This document shows, one piece after another, positions 6,569-16,171 of a DNA stretch of 64,000 bases. Each line of letters opens with the position of its first letter. Position 1 is the first letter of the stretch. The notes under the pieces are model-generated. The model was not told where the DNA came from. It saw only the letters and a list, made by a program, of their open reading frames with translations, and ran no database searches. The DNA is taken from assembly GCA_900102065.1 (NCBI GenBank), contig FMVK01000009.1, forward strand, positions 1 through 64,000, written 5' to 3'. The translations under genes were made by a program, and so were the position numbers. This DNA is from Lachnospiraceae bacterium XPB1003. GTDB taxonomy: Bacteria > Bacillota > Clostridia > Lachnospirales > Lachnospiraceae.

Positions 6569-7948
6569 ATGACTGATGCCGCTAAGGAAAGGATAATAAA
6601 GAAACAAAGAGCTTTTTTTGCCACGGGAAAGACACTTCCTGTGGGTTATAGGATAATGGCGCTTAAAAAACTGGGACGTGCCATCAGGAAATACGAGAAG
6701 GAGATCCTGGAGGCTTTAAAGACCGATCTTGGCAAGTCCAATATGGAAGCCTTCATGTGCGAAGTGGGGCTTTCTCTTTCGGAGATAAGCTATATGCTCT
6801 GTCATATAGGTTGTTTTGCGGCGACTAAGTATGTTCATACGCCCATCACCAATTTTCCGTCTGTGAGCAAGGTAATGCAGTGCCCCTACGGAAATGTTCT
6901 CATCATGAGTCCCTGGAACTATCCGTTCTTGCTGAGTATTGAACCGGCTATAGATGCCATAGCGGCAGGCAATACTGTGATCATCAAGCCTTCGGCTTAT
7001 TCACCTGCTACTTCAGAGATCATAGCCAGGATCATCGGCGAGACTTTCCCCGAAGAATATGTTGCAGTTATCACAGGTGGCAGGAAGGAGAATGCTTTCC
7101 TGCTTACCCAAAAATTCGATTATATCTTCTTTACGGGAAGTCAGGAGGCGGGACGCGAGGTATTGAGAAAAGCGGCTGATCGTCTCACTCCCGTCACTCT
7201 TGAGCTTGGCGGCAAGAGCCCCTGCATAGTGGACGGCTCGGCCAATATTAAGCTCGCGGCAAGACGCATTGTATTTGCAAAGTTCTTAAACTGCGGTCAG
7301 ACATGTGTTGCTCCCGATTATATCCTTTGCGATGAGTATATTAAGGATGAGCTTGTAAAGCAGATGAAGAGAGAGATCATCCGTCAGTTTGGCAGGAATC
7401 CCTTAAAGAATAAGAACTACGGTAAGATTATAAATGAAAAGCACTTTAAGAGACTGCAGGGACTTATCGATGAGGATAAGCTCATATTCGGAGGTGAGTG
7501 TGATGAAGATACACTTCAGATAACTCCGGCTCTCATGGACAATGTGACCTGGGATGATGCGGTCATGGGACAGGAGATATTCGGCCCGGTGCTTCCTGTT
7601 CTTACCTACAATGATATTGACGAGGTGATCTCTACAGTGGAAGGTCACAGTCATCCCCTTGCTCTCTATATCTTCTCAAAGGATAAGGACAATATCAGAA
7701 AGATTACAGAGCGTTGCAGATACGGCGGCGGATGCATAAATGATGCTGTGGTCCATCTTGCAACCAGTGAGATGCCCTTCGGTGGTGTAGGAGATAGCGG
7801 AATGGGGGCTTATCATGGCAGAAAGGGATTCGAAACCTTTACCCATGAAAAGAGCATACTTGATAAGAAAACCTGGCTGGATCTTCCGATGCGTTACCAG
7901 CCTTATCTTAAGATAAATGAAAAGCTGTTAAAGTTGTTCCTGCGATGA
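6569..7948 (+). CDS. Aldehyde dehydrogenase, class 3-like
   Basis: A 459-aa NAD(P)-dependent aldehyde dehydrogenase that oxidises aldehydes to carboxylates. The catalytic cysteine lies in GQTCVAPDY (Cys246), the general-base glutamate in LELGGKSP (Glu212), the cofactor site in FTGSQEAG, and PWNYP marks the N-terminal cofactor domain. Length and the C-terminal basic/hydrophobic tail (LKINEKLLKLFLR) fit the class 3/fatty-aldehyde or YwdH-like subgroup. AAGGAGG sits before the ATG, and a TATAAT box lies at 6506-6511 with a small hairpin (6511-6529) behind it. The physiological substrate cannot be read from sequence. Confidence 0.9.
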   Translation: MTDAAKERIIKKQRAFFATGKTLPVGYRIMALKKLGRAIRKYEKEILEALKTDLGKSNMEAFMCEVGLSLSEISYMLCHIGCFAATKYVHTPITNFPSVSKVMQCPYGNVLIMSPWNYPFLLSIEPAIDAIAAGNTVIIKPSAYSPATSEIIARIIGETFPEEYVAVITGGRKENAFLLTQKFDYIFFTGSQEAGREVLRKAADRLTPVTLELGGKSPCIVDGSANIKLAARRIVFAKFLNCGQTCVAPDYILCDEYIKDELVKQMKREIIRQFGRNPLKNKNYGKIINEKHFKRLQGLIDEDKLIFGGECDEDTLQITPALMDNVTWDDAVMGQEIFGPVLPVLTYNDIDEVISTVEGHSHPLALYIFSKDKDNIRKITERCRYGGGCINDAVVHLATSEMPFGGVGDSGMGAYHGRKGFETFTHEKSILDKKTWLDLPMRYQPYLKINEKLLKLFLR

Positions 7949-7993
7949 CAGGTCGCATGGATCACGGGGTGTTCTTTTTGAGGGGGAGACGTT

Positions 7994-8617
7994 TTGATTG
8001 CAGGACAGAGTTCAAGGGGATCAGACGAATGGCTGGAAAGAGCTGAACAGATCCCGGGGCTGGATATACGGGTAGGGATCGCTAATTGCGGTTCCGAAGA
8101 TGAATACATGTCAGCCGTGAAGATCTTCTATGATACTATAGCAGGTAAAGCTGAAGAGATAGAGGATCATTATGATTCGGGAAACTTGGAATACTTCACC
8201 ATCAAGGTACATGCGCTTAAGAGTGCAGCCAGACTGATAGGTGCAGTTGTTATCTCGGATATTGCAAGAAATTTGGAAGAAGCAGGGAAGTCGGGAGATC
8301 TTGAATTTATAAAAGCTGAGACCCCGCACCTGCTTACACTCTTCAGAGAGCTTAAGGACGATCTGGATAAGCTATATCATGATACGGAGAATGTGACGGA
8401 AACAGGACGCGCGATAGGTGACGATCTCATCTCCAAAGCATATGAAGAACTCCTCGGATATACAGAGAGGATGGATTATGATGGCATGGAGAATATCATG
8501 GATAATCTTGAGAAGTTCGATCTTCCTGCCAAAGAGCAGGAACGTTATGAAGCTCTTAAAGTGGCATGGCTGGAAATGGATTATCCTCAGATGATATCGT
8601 TGCTTAAAGGCGAGTGA
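7994..8617 (+). CDS. Stand-alone Hpt-domain phosphotransfer protein
   Basis: A 207-aa protein with one histidine phosphotransfer domain (about residues 35-125). The phosphoacceptor His is in the canonical motif IKVHALKSAARLIGA. The C-terminal 80 residues are acidic and helical. Such domains usually end hybrid histidine kinases, but this frame carries no kinase or receiver part. It starts with TTG 7994 after a GGGGGAG site. It may relay phosphate between a distant hybrid kinase and a regulator. Its stop abuts the convergent end of the histidine kinase at 8618. It could also be a fragment of a former hybrid kinase. Confidence 0.7.
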   Translation: MIAGQSSRGSDEWLERAEQIPGLDIRVGIANCGSEDEYMSAVKIFYDTIAGKAEEIEDHYDSGNLEYFTIKVHALKSAARLIGAVVISDIARNLEEAGKSGDLEFIKAETPHLLTLFRELKDDLDKLYHDTENVTETGRAIGDDLISKAYEELLGYTERMDYDGMENIMDNLEKFDLPAKEQERYEALKVAWLEMDYPQMISLLKGE

Positions 8618-10057
8618 TCAATCCTCATCCTCTTCGGGAATATTCGCATCATCGGAAAGAGGCAACGAGAAGATAAACTCAGTTCCGACTCCCTCTGTTG
8701 ATATGACATTTATATTCTCGCTGTGAGCGCGGATGATCTCTTTGGTTATGGACAGGCCGAGACCTGTCCCTTTTTTATCTTTTCCTCTGGACAGATCTGA
8801 CTTGTAGAAACGGTCGAATACGTGGGGTACGCTTTCCTTGGGGATACCGATACCTTCATCTTTGACAGATACAAAGACTTTCTGATGCTTCTCGGTGGTC
8901 TCGATCTTTATCACGGAAGAACGGTGGCTGAACTTAATGGCATTGTCCAACAGGTTGTATATTACCTGCTGTATCTTACCGAGATCCGCATGGACATAGA
9001 GCAGGTCACCTGTCAGTGTGAGTTCGATGGCGATAGTCTTGCTCCTGCATATCCCTTCAAATGTTGATACGGTCTGACGTATCACGTTATTTATATCGAA
9101 ATCGGTTATATCAAGCACCATTCCCCTGGTATTGAGATTATTGAGTGTGAGGAGATTGTTGGTTAGCTTGATGAGACGGTCGCTCTCATTGATAACGATA
9201 CCGATATACTTCGGGTACATCTCTTCGGGAATGGTACCGTCCTGCATGGCTTCCAGATATCCCTTTATGGATGTGAGAGGAGAGCGGAAGTCATGTGATA
9301 CATTAGCGACTATCTGTTTCTGATTATCTTCTCCCTTGGCAAGCTCCTGAGCCATATATGCAAGTGATGCTGCCAGATATCCTATCTCATCATCACTGTC
9401 TACGGAAATATCATAATGGAGATTGCCGCTTGCATACTGCTCTGTGGCTTTGATGATACGTCTTAGGGGGAGATAAACAAGCTCTGTGAAGAAAATGAGT
9501 ATGATAAGTGACAGGAGAAAAAGTATCAGCAGGAATATATAGTCTATATTAACCAGGTGGTTGGCTGCTGCTTCAACATTTTTCATGTCACAGGAAACGA
9601 TAACATATCCATGTACAAGATAGCCTGATGTTACCGGGCATGCAACAGTAAGATAGGGAGTGTCGAATTCTCCGTAGAAATTGCCGACATTATAAAAAGA
9701 ACCGGACAGAGCGGTCACATCAAAATTGGTTATGCTGTAAGGCTTGTCGACATCAAGCGGTGACTCCGATGAAGCGACGATGAGTCCCGAAGGGTTGACT
9801 ATGAAGATCGCGGAATCCAGCATTTTGGATGTGCGGTCGATGCTGTCCTTCAGATTGGTAAGAGAAAGTTCGTTTTTATAAATAGCGAGGGCTTCATTCT
9901 CTGCAAAAGATGCAGCGCACCGATAGAGAGCTTCCGCCTTTTCCTTCTCCACCTGATTCATTGTCATCTGTTGCATGAATGTAGCTACGACGATATATCC
10001 GAATACCGCAAAGATAAGATATGCTGCGAGCAGTTTTACATAGAGAGTTCTTCTCAT
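8618..10057 (-). CDS. WalK-like sensor histidine kinase
   Basis: A 479-aa membrane sensor kinase. TM1 lies at about residues 8-28, an extracytoplasmic domain of roughly 140 residues follows, then TM2 (about 172-195), a HAMP linker, the dimerisation/phosphoacceptor motif VSHDFRSPLTSIKGY, and the HATPase motifs N (NLLDNAIKFS), G1 (DEGIGIP), F (FDRFYKSD) and G2 (GTGLGLSI). The C-terminus is acidic. It lies 9 bp after its cognate OmpR-type regulator and is probably co-transcribed from mutS2. The signal is unknown; architecture resembles cell-envelope sensors of the WalK/PhoR group. Confidence 0.9.
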   Translation of the reverse strand: MRRTLYVKLLAAYLIFAVFGYIVVATFMQQMTMNQVEKEKAEALYRCAASFAENEALAIYKNELSLTNLKDSIDRTSKMLDSAIFIVNPSGLIVASSESPLDVDKPYSITNFDVTALSGSFYNVGNFYGEFDTPYLTVACPVTSGYLVHGYVIVSCDMKNVEAAANHLVNIDYIFLLILFLLSLIILIFFTELVYLPLRRIIKATEQYASGNLHYDISVDSDDEIGYLAASLAYMAQELAKGEDNQKQIVANVSHDFRSPLTSIKGYLEAMQDGTIPEEMYPKYIGIVINESDRLIKLTNNLLTLNNLNTRGMVLDITDFDINNVIRQTVSTFEGICRSKTIAIELTLTGDLLYVHADLGKIQQVIYNLLDNAIKFSHRSSVIKIETTEKHQKVFVSVKDEGIGIPKESVPHVFDRFYKSDLSRGKDKKGTGLGLSITKEIIRAHSENINVISTEGVGTEFIFSLPLSDDANIPEEDED

Positions 10058-10066
10058 GGCAATACA

Positions 10067-10774
10067 TTACTGTGGAGTGGTATCGAACTTATAGCCGACA
10101 CCCCAGATGGTTGCGATACGCCAGGATGCATGATCTCTGATCTTTTCACGGATACGCTTGATGTGAACATCAACGGTACGGGTGTCTCCCAGATATTCAT
10201 ATCCCCAGATCTGATCAAGAAGCTGGTCTCTGGTATAAACATGGTTTGGTGTGGATGCAAGGAAGAAGAGAAGCTCCAGCTCCTTTGGAGGCATGTCGAT
10301 CTTTCTACCCATATATAACACGCTGTAGTTTACTCTGTTGATGACAAGGTCAGGAAAACGGACTTCGTTCTTGTCTTCAACAGGAGCGGGCGCGGGAGTA
10401 TTCTGCTGATATCTTCTGAGTACGGCTTTAACACGTGCAACGAGCTCCTTGGAATCAAAGGGCTTTTCCATATAATCATCTGCGCCGAGCTCAAGTCCGA
10501 GGACCTTGTCGAATACTTCGCCTTTGGCTGAGAGCATGATGATGGGAGTCTGGGAATCCTTCCTGATCTCTCTGCATACCTGATAGCCGTCCATCCCGGG
10601 GAGCATCAGATCTAACAGGATCAGATCCGGATCAAAGGAAGCAGCGGTAGTGATGGCGGATTCTCCGTCACCTACTATCCTTGTATCAAAACATTCCTTT
10701 GTCAGATAAAGGCTGATAAGCTCTGCAATATTTTCATCATCATCTACGATCAATATGCGCTGTTTAGTCGGCAT
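10067..10774 (-). CDS. OmpR-family response regulator
   Basis: A 235-aa regulator with a receiver domain (about residues 5-118) and a C-terminal winged helix (about 138-232). The receiver carries the acidic pocket VDDD, phosphoacceptor Asp in LLDLMLPGMDG, the Thr/Ser position in MLSAKG and Lys in EKPF. The winged helix has PPKELELL, WGYEYLGDTRTVDVHIKRIR and IWGVGYKF. A GGAGG site precedes the ATG. It lies between mutS2 (39 bp upstream) and its partner kinase. The receiver resembles WalR/PhoP-type regulators; targets cannot be read from this window. Confidence 0.92.
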   Translation of the reverse strand: MPTKQRILIVDDDENIAELISLYLTKECFDTRIVGDGESAITTAASFDPDLILLDLMLPGMDGYQVCREIRKDSQTPIIMLSAKGEVFDKVLGLELGADDYMEKPFDSKELVARVKAVLRRYQQNTPAPAPVEDKNEVRFPDLVINRVNYSVLYMGRKIDMPPKELELLFFLASTPNHVYTRDQLLDQIWGYEYLGDTRTVDVHIKRIREKIRDHASWRIATIWGVGYKFDTTPQ

Positions 10775-10813
10775 TGGTCTTACCTCCGATCATTGGTTGG
10801 ATTCATTTGAGAT

Positions 10814-13261
10814 TCATTTAAAGCGTACCACAGTAACACCTGCGTCACCTTCGCCGTGGGCTGCCAGGTCAAAGCTTCCCACAACAGGGGAGGTGCGAAG
10901 GAAATCATGTATTCCGGAACGCAATGCTCCGGTTCCTTTTCCGTGTACTATGCGTACAGATTCCAGGTTGGACATATATGCATCATCAAGATACTTGTCT
11001 ATGCGTGAGACCGCATCATCAACAGTCATTCCGAGAACATTGATCTCTGTGGAAACATGTGAAGCCTTGCTTATATCAAGCTTCTTCGAAGAGATCTTTC
11101 TTGAGGTACTGCTTTCAACTGTAACCGGTGCATCTGACTTCGCAAGGTCTGATAGCTTTACCTTCGAGGATATTATACCGCATTGTACGGTTATATTTCC
11201 CTTTTTATCCGCTGCGGAAGTGATAGTTCCGTCGAGATCCATGGAGATCACGTGTACCGGAGTCCCGGGGATAGCATCTTTTGCCGATAAGGGCTTATAT
11301 CTCGGGATATCATCGATATCTTTTTTCTTGCGTCGTCCGGAATTCTTCATGGCCTCTCTGTAGATGGCCTCGTCTTCCTTGGATATCCATTCGCGGATAT
11401 TCTGACGTTTGTGCTCCATGGTGGAAGGCTTCATCTGGGAGCCCTGTTTATTGAAAGCGCGGATGGTTTCGTCTGCCACATCCTTTGCGTCCTGCAGGAT
11501 CTCTTTTGCTTCCTCTCTGGCAGCAGTGAGGATCTTCTCGCGCTTTTCGTCAATCTTTTCTTCTTTATCGGCGAGGATCTTTTCGCGTCTTGCGATATCT
11601 GCTTTTGCAGCCGCAAGAGCTTCCGAGTCTTTATCCAGTGCATTTCGCTTGCTTTCGAGATCGGAGAGGATGCTTTCGAAGCTTTCCTCTTCACTGCTTA
11701 TATAATTGCCGGCGTCTTCAATGATCTCATCGGGGAGCCCCAGCTTCTTGGAGATGGCAAACGCATTACTCTTACCGGGGATACCGATAAGGAGCCTGTA
11801 TGTAGGTCTTAGTGATGCCACATCAAATTCGCAGCTGGCATTCTCCACCTTGTCGGTGGTAAGTGCGAAAACCTTAAGCTCACTGTAGTGAGTGGTGGCC
11901 ATGGTGCGTATGCCCTGGCGGTGCAGGTGATCGAGTATTGATATAGCCAGTGCGGCGCCTTCTTCCGGATCTGTACCTGCGCCAAGCTCATCGAAGAGAC
12001 ACAGACAGTCGGGTTTTGCTTTCTTAAGTATCTCTACTATGGAAGTCATATGCGAAGAGAAAGTAGAGAGGCTCTGCTCTATACTCTGCTCATCGCCTAT
12101 ATCCGCATATACTTCATTAAAGAATGCCAGCTCCGAACGATCGAGAGCGGGAATGTGCAGTCCTGCCTGGCCCATGAGTGTAAGCAGGCCCACGGTTTTA
12201 AGAGATACTGTCTTACCTCCGGTGTTGGGACCTGTAACTATGAGCAGATCGAAATCATCTCCGAGTCTTACGTCGATGGGAACCGCTGTCTTGGGATCAA
12301 GGAGCGGGTGACGTGCTTTTCTTAAGTTAATTATCCGCCTGCTGTTATCTGCAGCTGTGTTATATACAGGTTTTGTGGCATTTAAGCGAAGTGCGTATTT
12401 TGCTTTTGCAAAGATGAAGTCCAGCATGGTTATGGTGCGCTGGTCTTCATTGATGGTCTCGCCGTATGCCGCACATTTTCCCGAGAGAACGGAGAGGATG
12501 CGTTCGATCTCCTTTTCTTCTGCGGAGAGCAGTTCCTTGAGTGAATTGTTGAGCTCAACTATTGAAGAGGGCTCGATAAATAAAGTTGAACCGCTGGATG
12601 ATCTGTCATGGACCATTCCGGGAACATGTGATTTGTATTCGCTCTTAACCGGAATACAGTATCTCCCGCCGCGGGTGGTTATGATGCTGTCCTGCAGATA
12701 TGTTCTGTAGGTATCATTTACCATCTTGGAAAGTTGGGACTGTATCCGCGCGCTTGTTGACGAGATATTTCGCCTGATCTCGCGGAGCGCGGGACTTGCG
12801 TCGTCACTGATCTCTTCTTCGGAGATGATGCAGCGGTTGATATCGTCCGTAAGGAAATCCAGCGGATCTAAAAGATTGAAATATTCATCCAGACAGTCGA
12901 TGGGTTTTCCGTCTTCGTGAGCGGATGTCTGAAGTGCATTCTCGTGATAACGTCTTACTTCAGCAACGGCCGTCAGCAGTCTGGCAATCGCTAACAGATC
13001 TCCGGCAGAAAGAGTCTTGCCGATGGAAACTGCTTTGATAAAGGGCCTGACATCGATATTTGCACCGAAGGAGAGTCTGTCATTGCGCATAAGTCTGCTC
13101 AATGCGGCTGAGGTCTCTTCCTGTGCATGTGCTATCCATTCGATGTTTGATGACGGACGAAGTGAAAGACATATCTTCTTTGCAGGCTCCGAACCTGCGA
13201 ATTCCGCAAGGATATGTGTCAGTTTGTCAAATTCAAGGATTCTTAATACTTTTTCATTCAT
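10814..13261 (-). CDS. mutS2: MutS2 family ATPase with Smr domain
   Basis: An 815-aa MutS2 homologue, of normal length. After the core and lever segments come the ABC-type ATPase motifs: Walker A GPNTGGKT near residue 340, Walker B LCLFDELGAGTDPEEG, and the switch histidine TTHYSELK. A coiled coil (about 510-600) and a C-terminal Smr domain with HGKGTGALR follow. MutS2 proteins act on stalled or collided ribosomes and on branched DNA, and lack the mismatch-reading domain of MutS. The Smr LDLR motif, proposed to be needed for nuclease activity, reads INVLG here. It is probably the first gene of a minus-strand unit with the two-component pair. Confidence 0.95.
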   Translation of the reverse strand: MNEKVLRILEFDKLTHILAEFAGSEPAKKICLSLRPSSNIEWIAHAQEETSAALSRLMRNDRLSFGANIDVRPFIKAVSIGKTLSAGDLLAIARLLTAVAEVRRYHENALQTSAHEDGKPIDCLDEYFNLLDPLDFLTDDINRCIISEEEISDDASPALREIRRNISSTSARIQSQLSKMVNDTYRTYLQDSIITTRGGRYCIPVKSEYKSHVPGMVHDRSSSGSTLFIEPSSIVELNNSLKELLSAEEKEIERILSVLSGKCAAYGETINEDQRTITMLDFIFAKAKYALRLNATKPVYNTAADNSRRIINLRKARHPLLDPKTAVPIDVRLGDDFDLLIVTGPNTGGKTVSLKTVGLLTLMGQAGLHIPALDRSELAFFNEVYADIGDEQSIEQSLSTFSSHMTSIVEILKKAKPDCLCLFDELGAGTDPEEGAALAISILDHLHRQGIRTMATTHYSELKVFALTTDKVENASCEFDVASLRPTYRLLIGIPGKSNAFAISKKLGLPDEIIEDAGNYISSEEESFESILSDLESKRNALDKDSEALAAAKADIARREKILADKEEKIDEKREKILTAAREEAKEILQDAKDVADETIRAFNKQGSQMKPSTMEHKRQNIREWISKEDEAIYREAMKNSGRRKKKDIDDIPRYKPLSAKDAIPGTPVHVISMDLDGTITSAADKKGNITVQCGIISSKVKLSDLAKSDAPVTVESSTSRKISSKKLDISKASHVSTEINVLGMTVDDAVSRIDKYLDDAYMSNLESVRIVHGKGTGALRSGIHDFLRTSPVVGSFDLAAHGEGDAGVTVVRFK

Positions 13262-13452
13262 AACACCTCATTTTAACGCAATTTGCACTTTATTTGAAGA
13301 AGCGCATTTAACGGATATGAATGTTCCTGCAGACTGCTGATGATTGAAAATGATTGAATTATCCGAATAAAAAGTGCAAAATAGATAACTGTAGGCGGGG
13401 CGGGGAATGAAAATTATGCCCTGCCTCCGAAAAAACAGTGTAGGAGGGATAT

Positions 13453-14484
13453 ATGAAAAAGAAACAGTCAACAGGCATGATCTTAGCTGCGGTCATTTTT
13501 ATCGTGACGGGTGTGATCAGTGTTATAACCAATACTTTATCCGCTAATTACGGAGAAAAGAAAGCGGCAGAGGCAGAACTCAGCCGTATGCTGGGAGAGG
13601 TAACGGATGAGAGTGCATCATTCTTTTCCGATATGCCGACCAACAGGGATTTCATCGCTGTGATACCTATCAGAGGTACCATTCAGGCGTCGGGAAGTAA
13701 CAAGTATTCCCCGTCTCTTGATTCATACAATCATGATCTTCTTATGGCTTACGTGGATAGGCTTATTGAGAATGAACACAATAAAGGCATCATCTTAAGA
13801 ATGGATACACCGGGCGGTGGTGTATATCAGGCAGATGAACTTTATCTTAAACTCATGAAGTATAAGGAAGAGACAGACAGACCTATCTGGACATACATGG
13901 AAAGCATGTGCTGCTCCGGTGGTGTTTATATCGCTTCCGCTTCCGATGAACAGTATGCAAACAGGATCACGGAGACCGGTTCCATCGGTGTGATAATGTC
14001 CACATATGATCTTTCCGAACTCTACGGAAAGCTCGGAGTTAAGGAAGTGAATATCGTATCTGCCAAGAATAAGGATATGGGTACTCCCGGTAAGCCTATG
14101 ACAGATGAGCAGATGGAAATCCTTCAGTCTATCGTAGATGAGTATTATGAGCAGTTCGTGGAGATCGTTGCCGAGGGCAGAGGCATGGACGTCAAGGATG
14201 TCAAGAAGCTTGCGGACGGAAGAGTTTATACTGCATCACAGGCGTTGGAGAATGGCCTGATCGATGGCATAAAGACATCGGAAGAGTTTGATGCTTATGT
14301 AAGAGAAGAGAGCGGCGTGGATCTTTTCTACGAACCTAAGAGCGACAGCGGATATTTATCATGGCTCTTCGGATCCATATCATCACTGCAGGCACCGAAG
14401 ACCGAAACAGAGATACTGTTGGATCTTGCAGACCGTTTGGGAAATGGAGGGCCGATGTTCTATGCAGAACCGATTGGACAGTAA
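13453..14484 (+). CDS. sppA: Signal peptide peptidase SppA (S49 family)
   Basis: A 343-aa membrane-anchored serine protease of the short Gram-positive SppA type. It degrades signal peptides left in the membrane after secretion. One TM segment (about residues 9-30) is followed by an exterior S49 domain with the MDTPGGG turn near residue 117, nucleophile Ser155 in MCCSGGVYIA, TGSIGVIMS, and a candidate catalytic lysine in SAKNKD near residue 205. An AGGAGGG site precedes the ATG. A GC-rich imperfect hairpin (13394-13429) lies in the leader. The next gene overlaps its 3' end by 23 bp, implying co-translation. Confidence 0.92.
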   Translation: MKKKQSTGMILAAVIFIVTGVISVITNTLSANYGEKKAAEAELSRMLGEVTDESASFFSDMPTNRDFIAVIPIRGTIQASGSNKYSPSLDSYNHDLLMAYVDRLIENEHNKGIILRMDTPGGGVYQADELYLKLMKYKEETDRPIWTYMESMCCSGGVYIASASDEQYANRITETGSIGVIMSTYDLSELYGKLGVKEVNIVSAKNKDMGTPGKPMTDEQMEILQSIVDEYYEQFVEIVAEGRGMDVKDVKKLADGRVYTASQALENGLIDGIKTSEEFDAYVREESGVDLFYEPKSDSGYLSWLFGSISSLQAPKTETEILLDLADRLGNGGPMFYAEPIGQ

Positions 14485-15130
14485 GATATATGCCGGCTTC
14501 GTTGTTCGTTTTGCCGCATATTTCACTGATTGTATCATCGCTGTGGCTTTATCATTTCTGATAAAACTCCCTTTGTGGACAGCAGCCACGGCGGGGCTGG
14601 ATTTCCTGAATAAGGGGATAATCTTTAGATTTACTATTCAGGATATCGCCCAGTATCTTGTATTTGCATCATATTTTGTACTGCTTACATATTTCGGACA
14701 TGCAACGCCGGGTAAGAAGTTATTCAGACTTGAAGTGATCACGGAAGACGGTTCATGGACTTTCGTGAATGTCCTCTACAGAGAAACCGTAGGAAGATTC
14801 TTATCGGGACTGTTGAATATAGGTTATGTGGCCGTAGCTGTCACTCCTAAGAAGCAGGGATTCCATGACATGTTCTGTGATACATATGTTATCTATAAGG
14901 ACATGATCTGTACCGAGCCTTTAAATAAGGCTCCTGTGAATGCTTTTGCGGGGCCTGTTCCCATGCGGCCCGAGATGAATATGCAGGGGATGAATAACGG
15001 CTTCGCGACTCAGGGGTTTGTTCATCATGAGAATGCACCTCAGTGGAATGCACCTCAGAGCGCGTTCTCAGGCAGCGATGATGCCGGAAGCGAGCAGAAT
15101 TCTCAAAGTAATGTGACTTCGAATAACTGA
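14462..15130 (+). CDS. RDD-family membrane protein
   Basis: A 222-aa integral membrane protein with about three hydrophobic segments in the first 140 residues and the RDD signature near the N-terminus (VVRFAAYFTD), plus HATPGKKLFRLEV and the QGFHDMFCDTYVI motif. The C-terminal 75 residues are hydrophilic and rich in Met, Asn, Gln and Pro, probably disordered. ATG 14462 has GGAGG upstream (14446-14450) and overlaps the end of sppA. RDD proteins are small transport-like proteins, some linked to sodium or proton exchange; the substrate here is unknown. Confidence 0.8.
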   Translation: MQNRLDSKIYAGFVVRFAAYFTDCIIAVALSFLIKLPLWTAATAGLDFLNKGIIFRFTIQDIAQYLVFASYFVLLTYFGHATPGKKLFRLEVITEDGSWTFVNVLYRETVGRFLSGLLNIGYVAVAVTPKKQGFHDMFCDTYVIYKDMICTEPLNKAPVNAFAGPVPMRPEMNMQGMNNGFATQGFVHHENAPQWNAPQSAFSGSDDAGSEQNSQSNVTSNN

Positions 15131-15147
15131 AAGTATTTATCGTAATG

Positions 15148-15190
15148 ATATGCCCGCATCGCTGATAGAATGTGATGCGGGTATATTTTA
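15148..15190 (+). terminator. Intrinsic terminator after the sppA-RDD unit
   Basis: The stem ATATGCCCGCATC / GATGCGGGTATAT (one G-U pair) is followed by ATTTTATT. It lies 18 bp after the RDD gene stop. Confidence 0.7.
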
Positions 15191-15232
15191 TTATCACGGC
15201 GGCTTAATGTCGGATAGTGTGGGAGATCATCT

Positions 15233-16012
15233 ATGAACGAAAATGAGGTAAGGGCATTCGGAAAAAACTGTATCATACTGAGCAGCATTATATTGGTCAT
15301 TTCTGTGCCTGTAAGTATTGTTATTGCCCTGAATAACGATATTGGCAGTGTCCTGCCGGTATTATTTGTTATGGCACTTCTTTGCGGTACCTGTATCTGG
15401 GGGATCGTCCGGGGATATAAGAGGATCAGAGAACCCGGGAAATATATTCAGGCCCAAGCTCATGTTGCATTTGATCCGGCGGATCGTTCCAATGAAAACG
15501 AATTTAGAGCCTATAAGTCTAAGTGGGCATGGGATGACGCGGCGATGGAGTATTGTCGGATAATTGAATCCGGTTATGAGGAAATCCCTGAAGAAGACGA
15601 AGACAAGATATTTGAATATGCATCGATGCCTGCTGCATATTTCATGATGTGGCTTGTGGAAAATGATCTTATGTCAGAGATCTTCTATGGTCAGATATCT
15701 AAGGAAGAAATAAACAGGCTTAAAGCACGCGAAATATCTCCTGTTGAATTCTTTGTTGGTAATATGGATTGCTGTCTCCTTCGGGATGAGATATCGGAGA
15801 AGGTACTTCCTTTTGTGGACGGCTATTTTGAGACGGTTGAGGAAAAGGGGTATCTTAATTTCAGGAATCCGGATATGTCGGATTATTATCAGTGTATCAG
15901 GAATGAAAACAGTTTTTATTATTGCGTAGAATTTTCCTGGGATACATACGATATGATACGAGAAAAGATCGATGATGCATATGGAAAATATCGGAGCGAC
16001 AATTCGATCTGA
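15233..16012 (+). CDS. Hypothetical membrane protein with an acidic cytoplasmic domain
   Basis: A 259-aa protein not assigned to a family. Two TM segments lie at about residues 12-35 and 40-60. The long C-terminal domain is rich in Glu, Asp, Tyr and Trp (WAWDDAAMEYCRIIESGYEEIPEEDEDKI) and is likely cytoplasmic. A GGGAG site seven bases before the ATG fixes the start. It stands alone between two terminators and so is probably monocistronic. Function unknown. Confidence 0.7.
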   Translation: MNENEVRAFGKNCIILSSIILVISVPVSIVIALNNDIGSVLPVLFVMALLCGTCIWGIVRGYKRIREPGKYIQAQAHVAFDPADRSNENEFRAYKSKWAWDDAAMEYCRIIESGYEEIPEEDEDKIFEYASMPAAYFMMWLVENDLMSEIFYGQISKEEINRLKAREISPVEFFVGNMDCCLLRDEISEKVLPFVDGYFETVEEKGYLNFRNPDMSDYYQCIRNENSFYYCVEFSWDTYDMIREKIDDAYGKYRSDNSI

Positions 16013-16100
16013 CGGTTAGGCTTTTATCTTGTGATGACGGATGTTTTGACATGAAGGTTTGAACCGATGAGTGTAAATGTAGTGATATAGTGATTTTTTT

Positions 16101-16133
16101 GCCCTGCGCCTGTATGACGCGGGGCTGTTTTTT
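16101..16133 (+). terminator. Intrinsic terminator
   Basis: The stem GCCCTGCG / CGCGGGGC (one G-U pair) with a 9-nt loop is followed by TGTTTTTTG, about 90 bp after the stop of the preceding membrane protein gene. Confidence 0.85.
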
Positions 16134-16155
16134 GTGCGATCGTTAGTTATATAAA

Positions 16156-16171
16156 ACTAAATAAATTTAGT
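16156..16171. promoter_or_regulatory. Palindrome upstream of the fatty acid operon, candidate MarR site
   Basis: ACTAAAT-AA-ATTTAGT is a perfect 7-bp inverted repeat about 120 bp before the operon promoter. The size and A/T-rich symmetry fit MarR-family operators, and a MarR gene ends this operon (25490-25978). It differs from the FapR operator consensus I know. The link is inference. Confidence 0.4.

Noticed and set aside
11409-11812. Plus-strand frames of 98 and 133 codons opposite mutS2
   Set aside because: They mirror the codon pattern of the coiled coil in MutS2 and have no ribosome sites.
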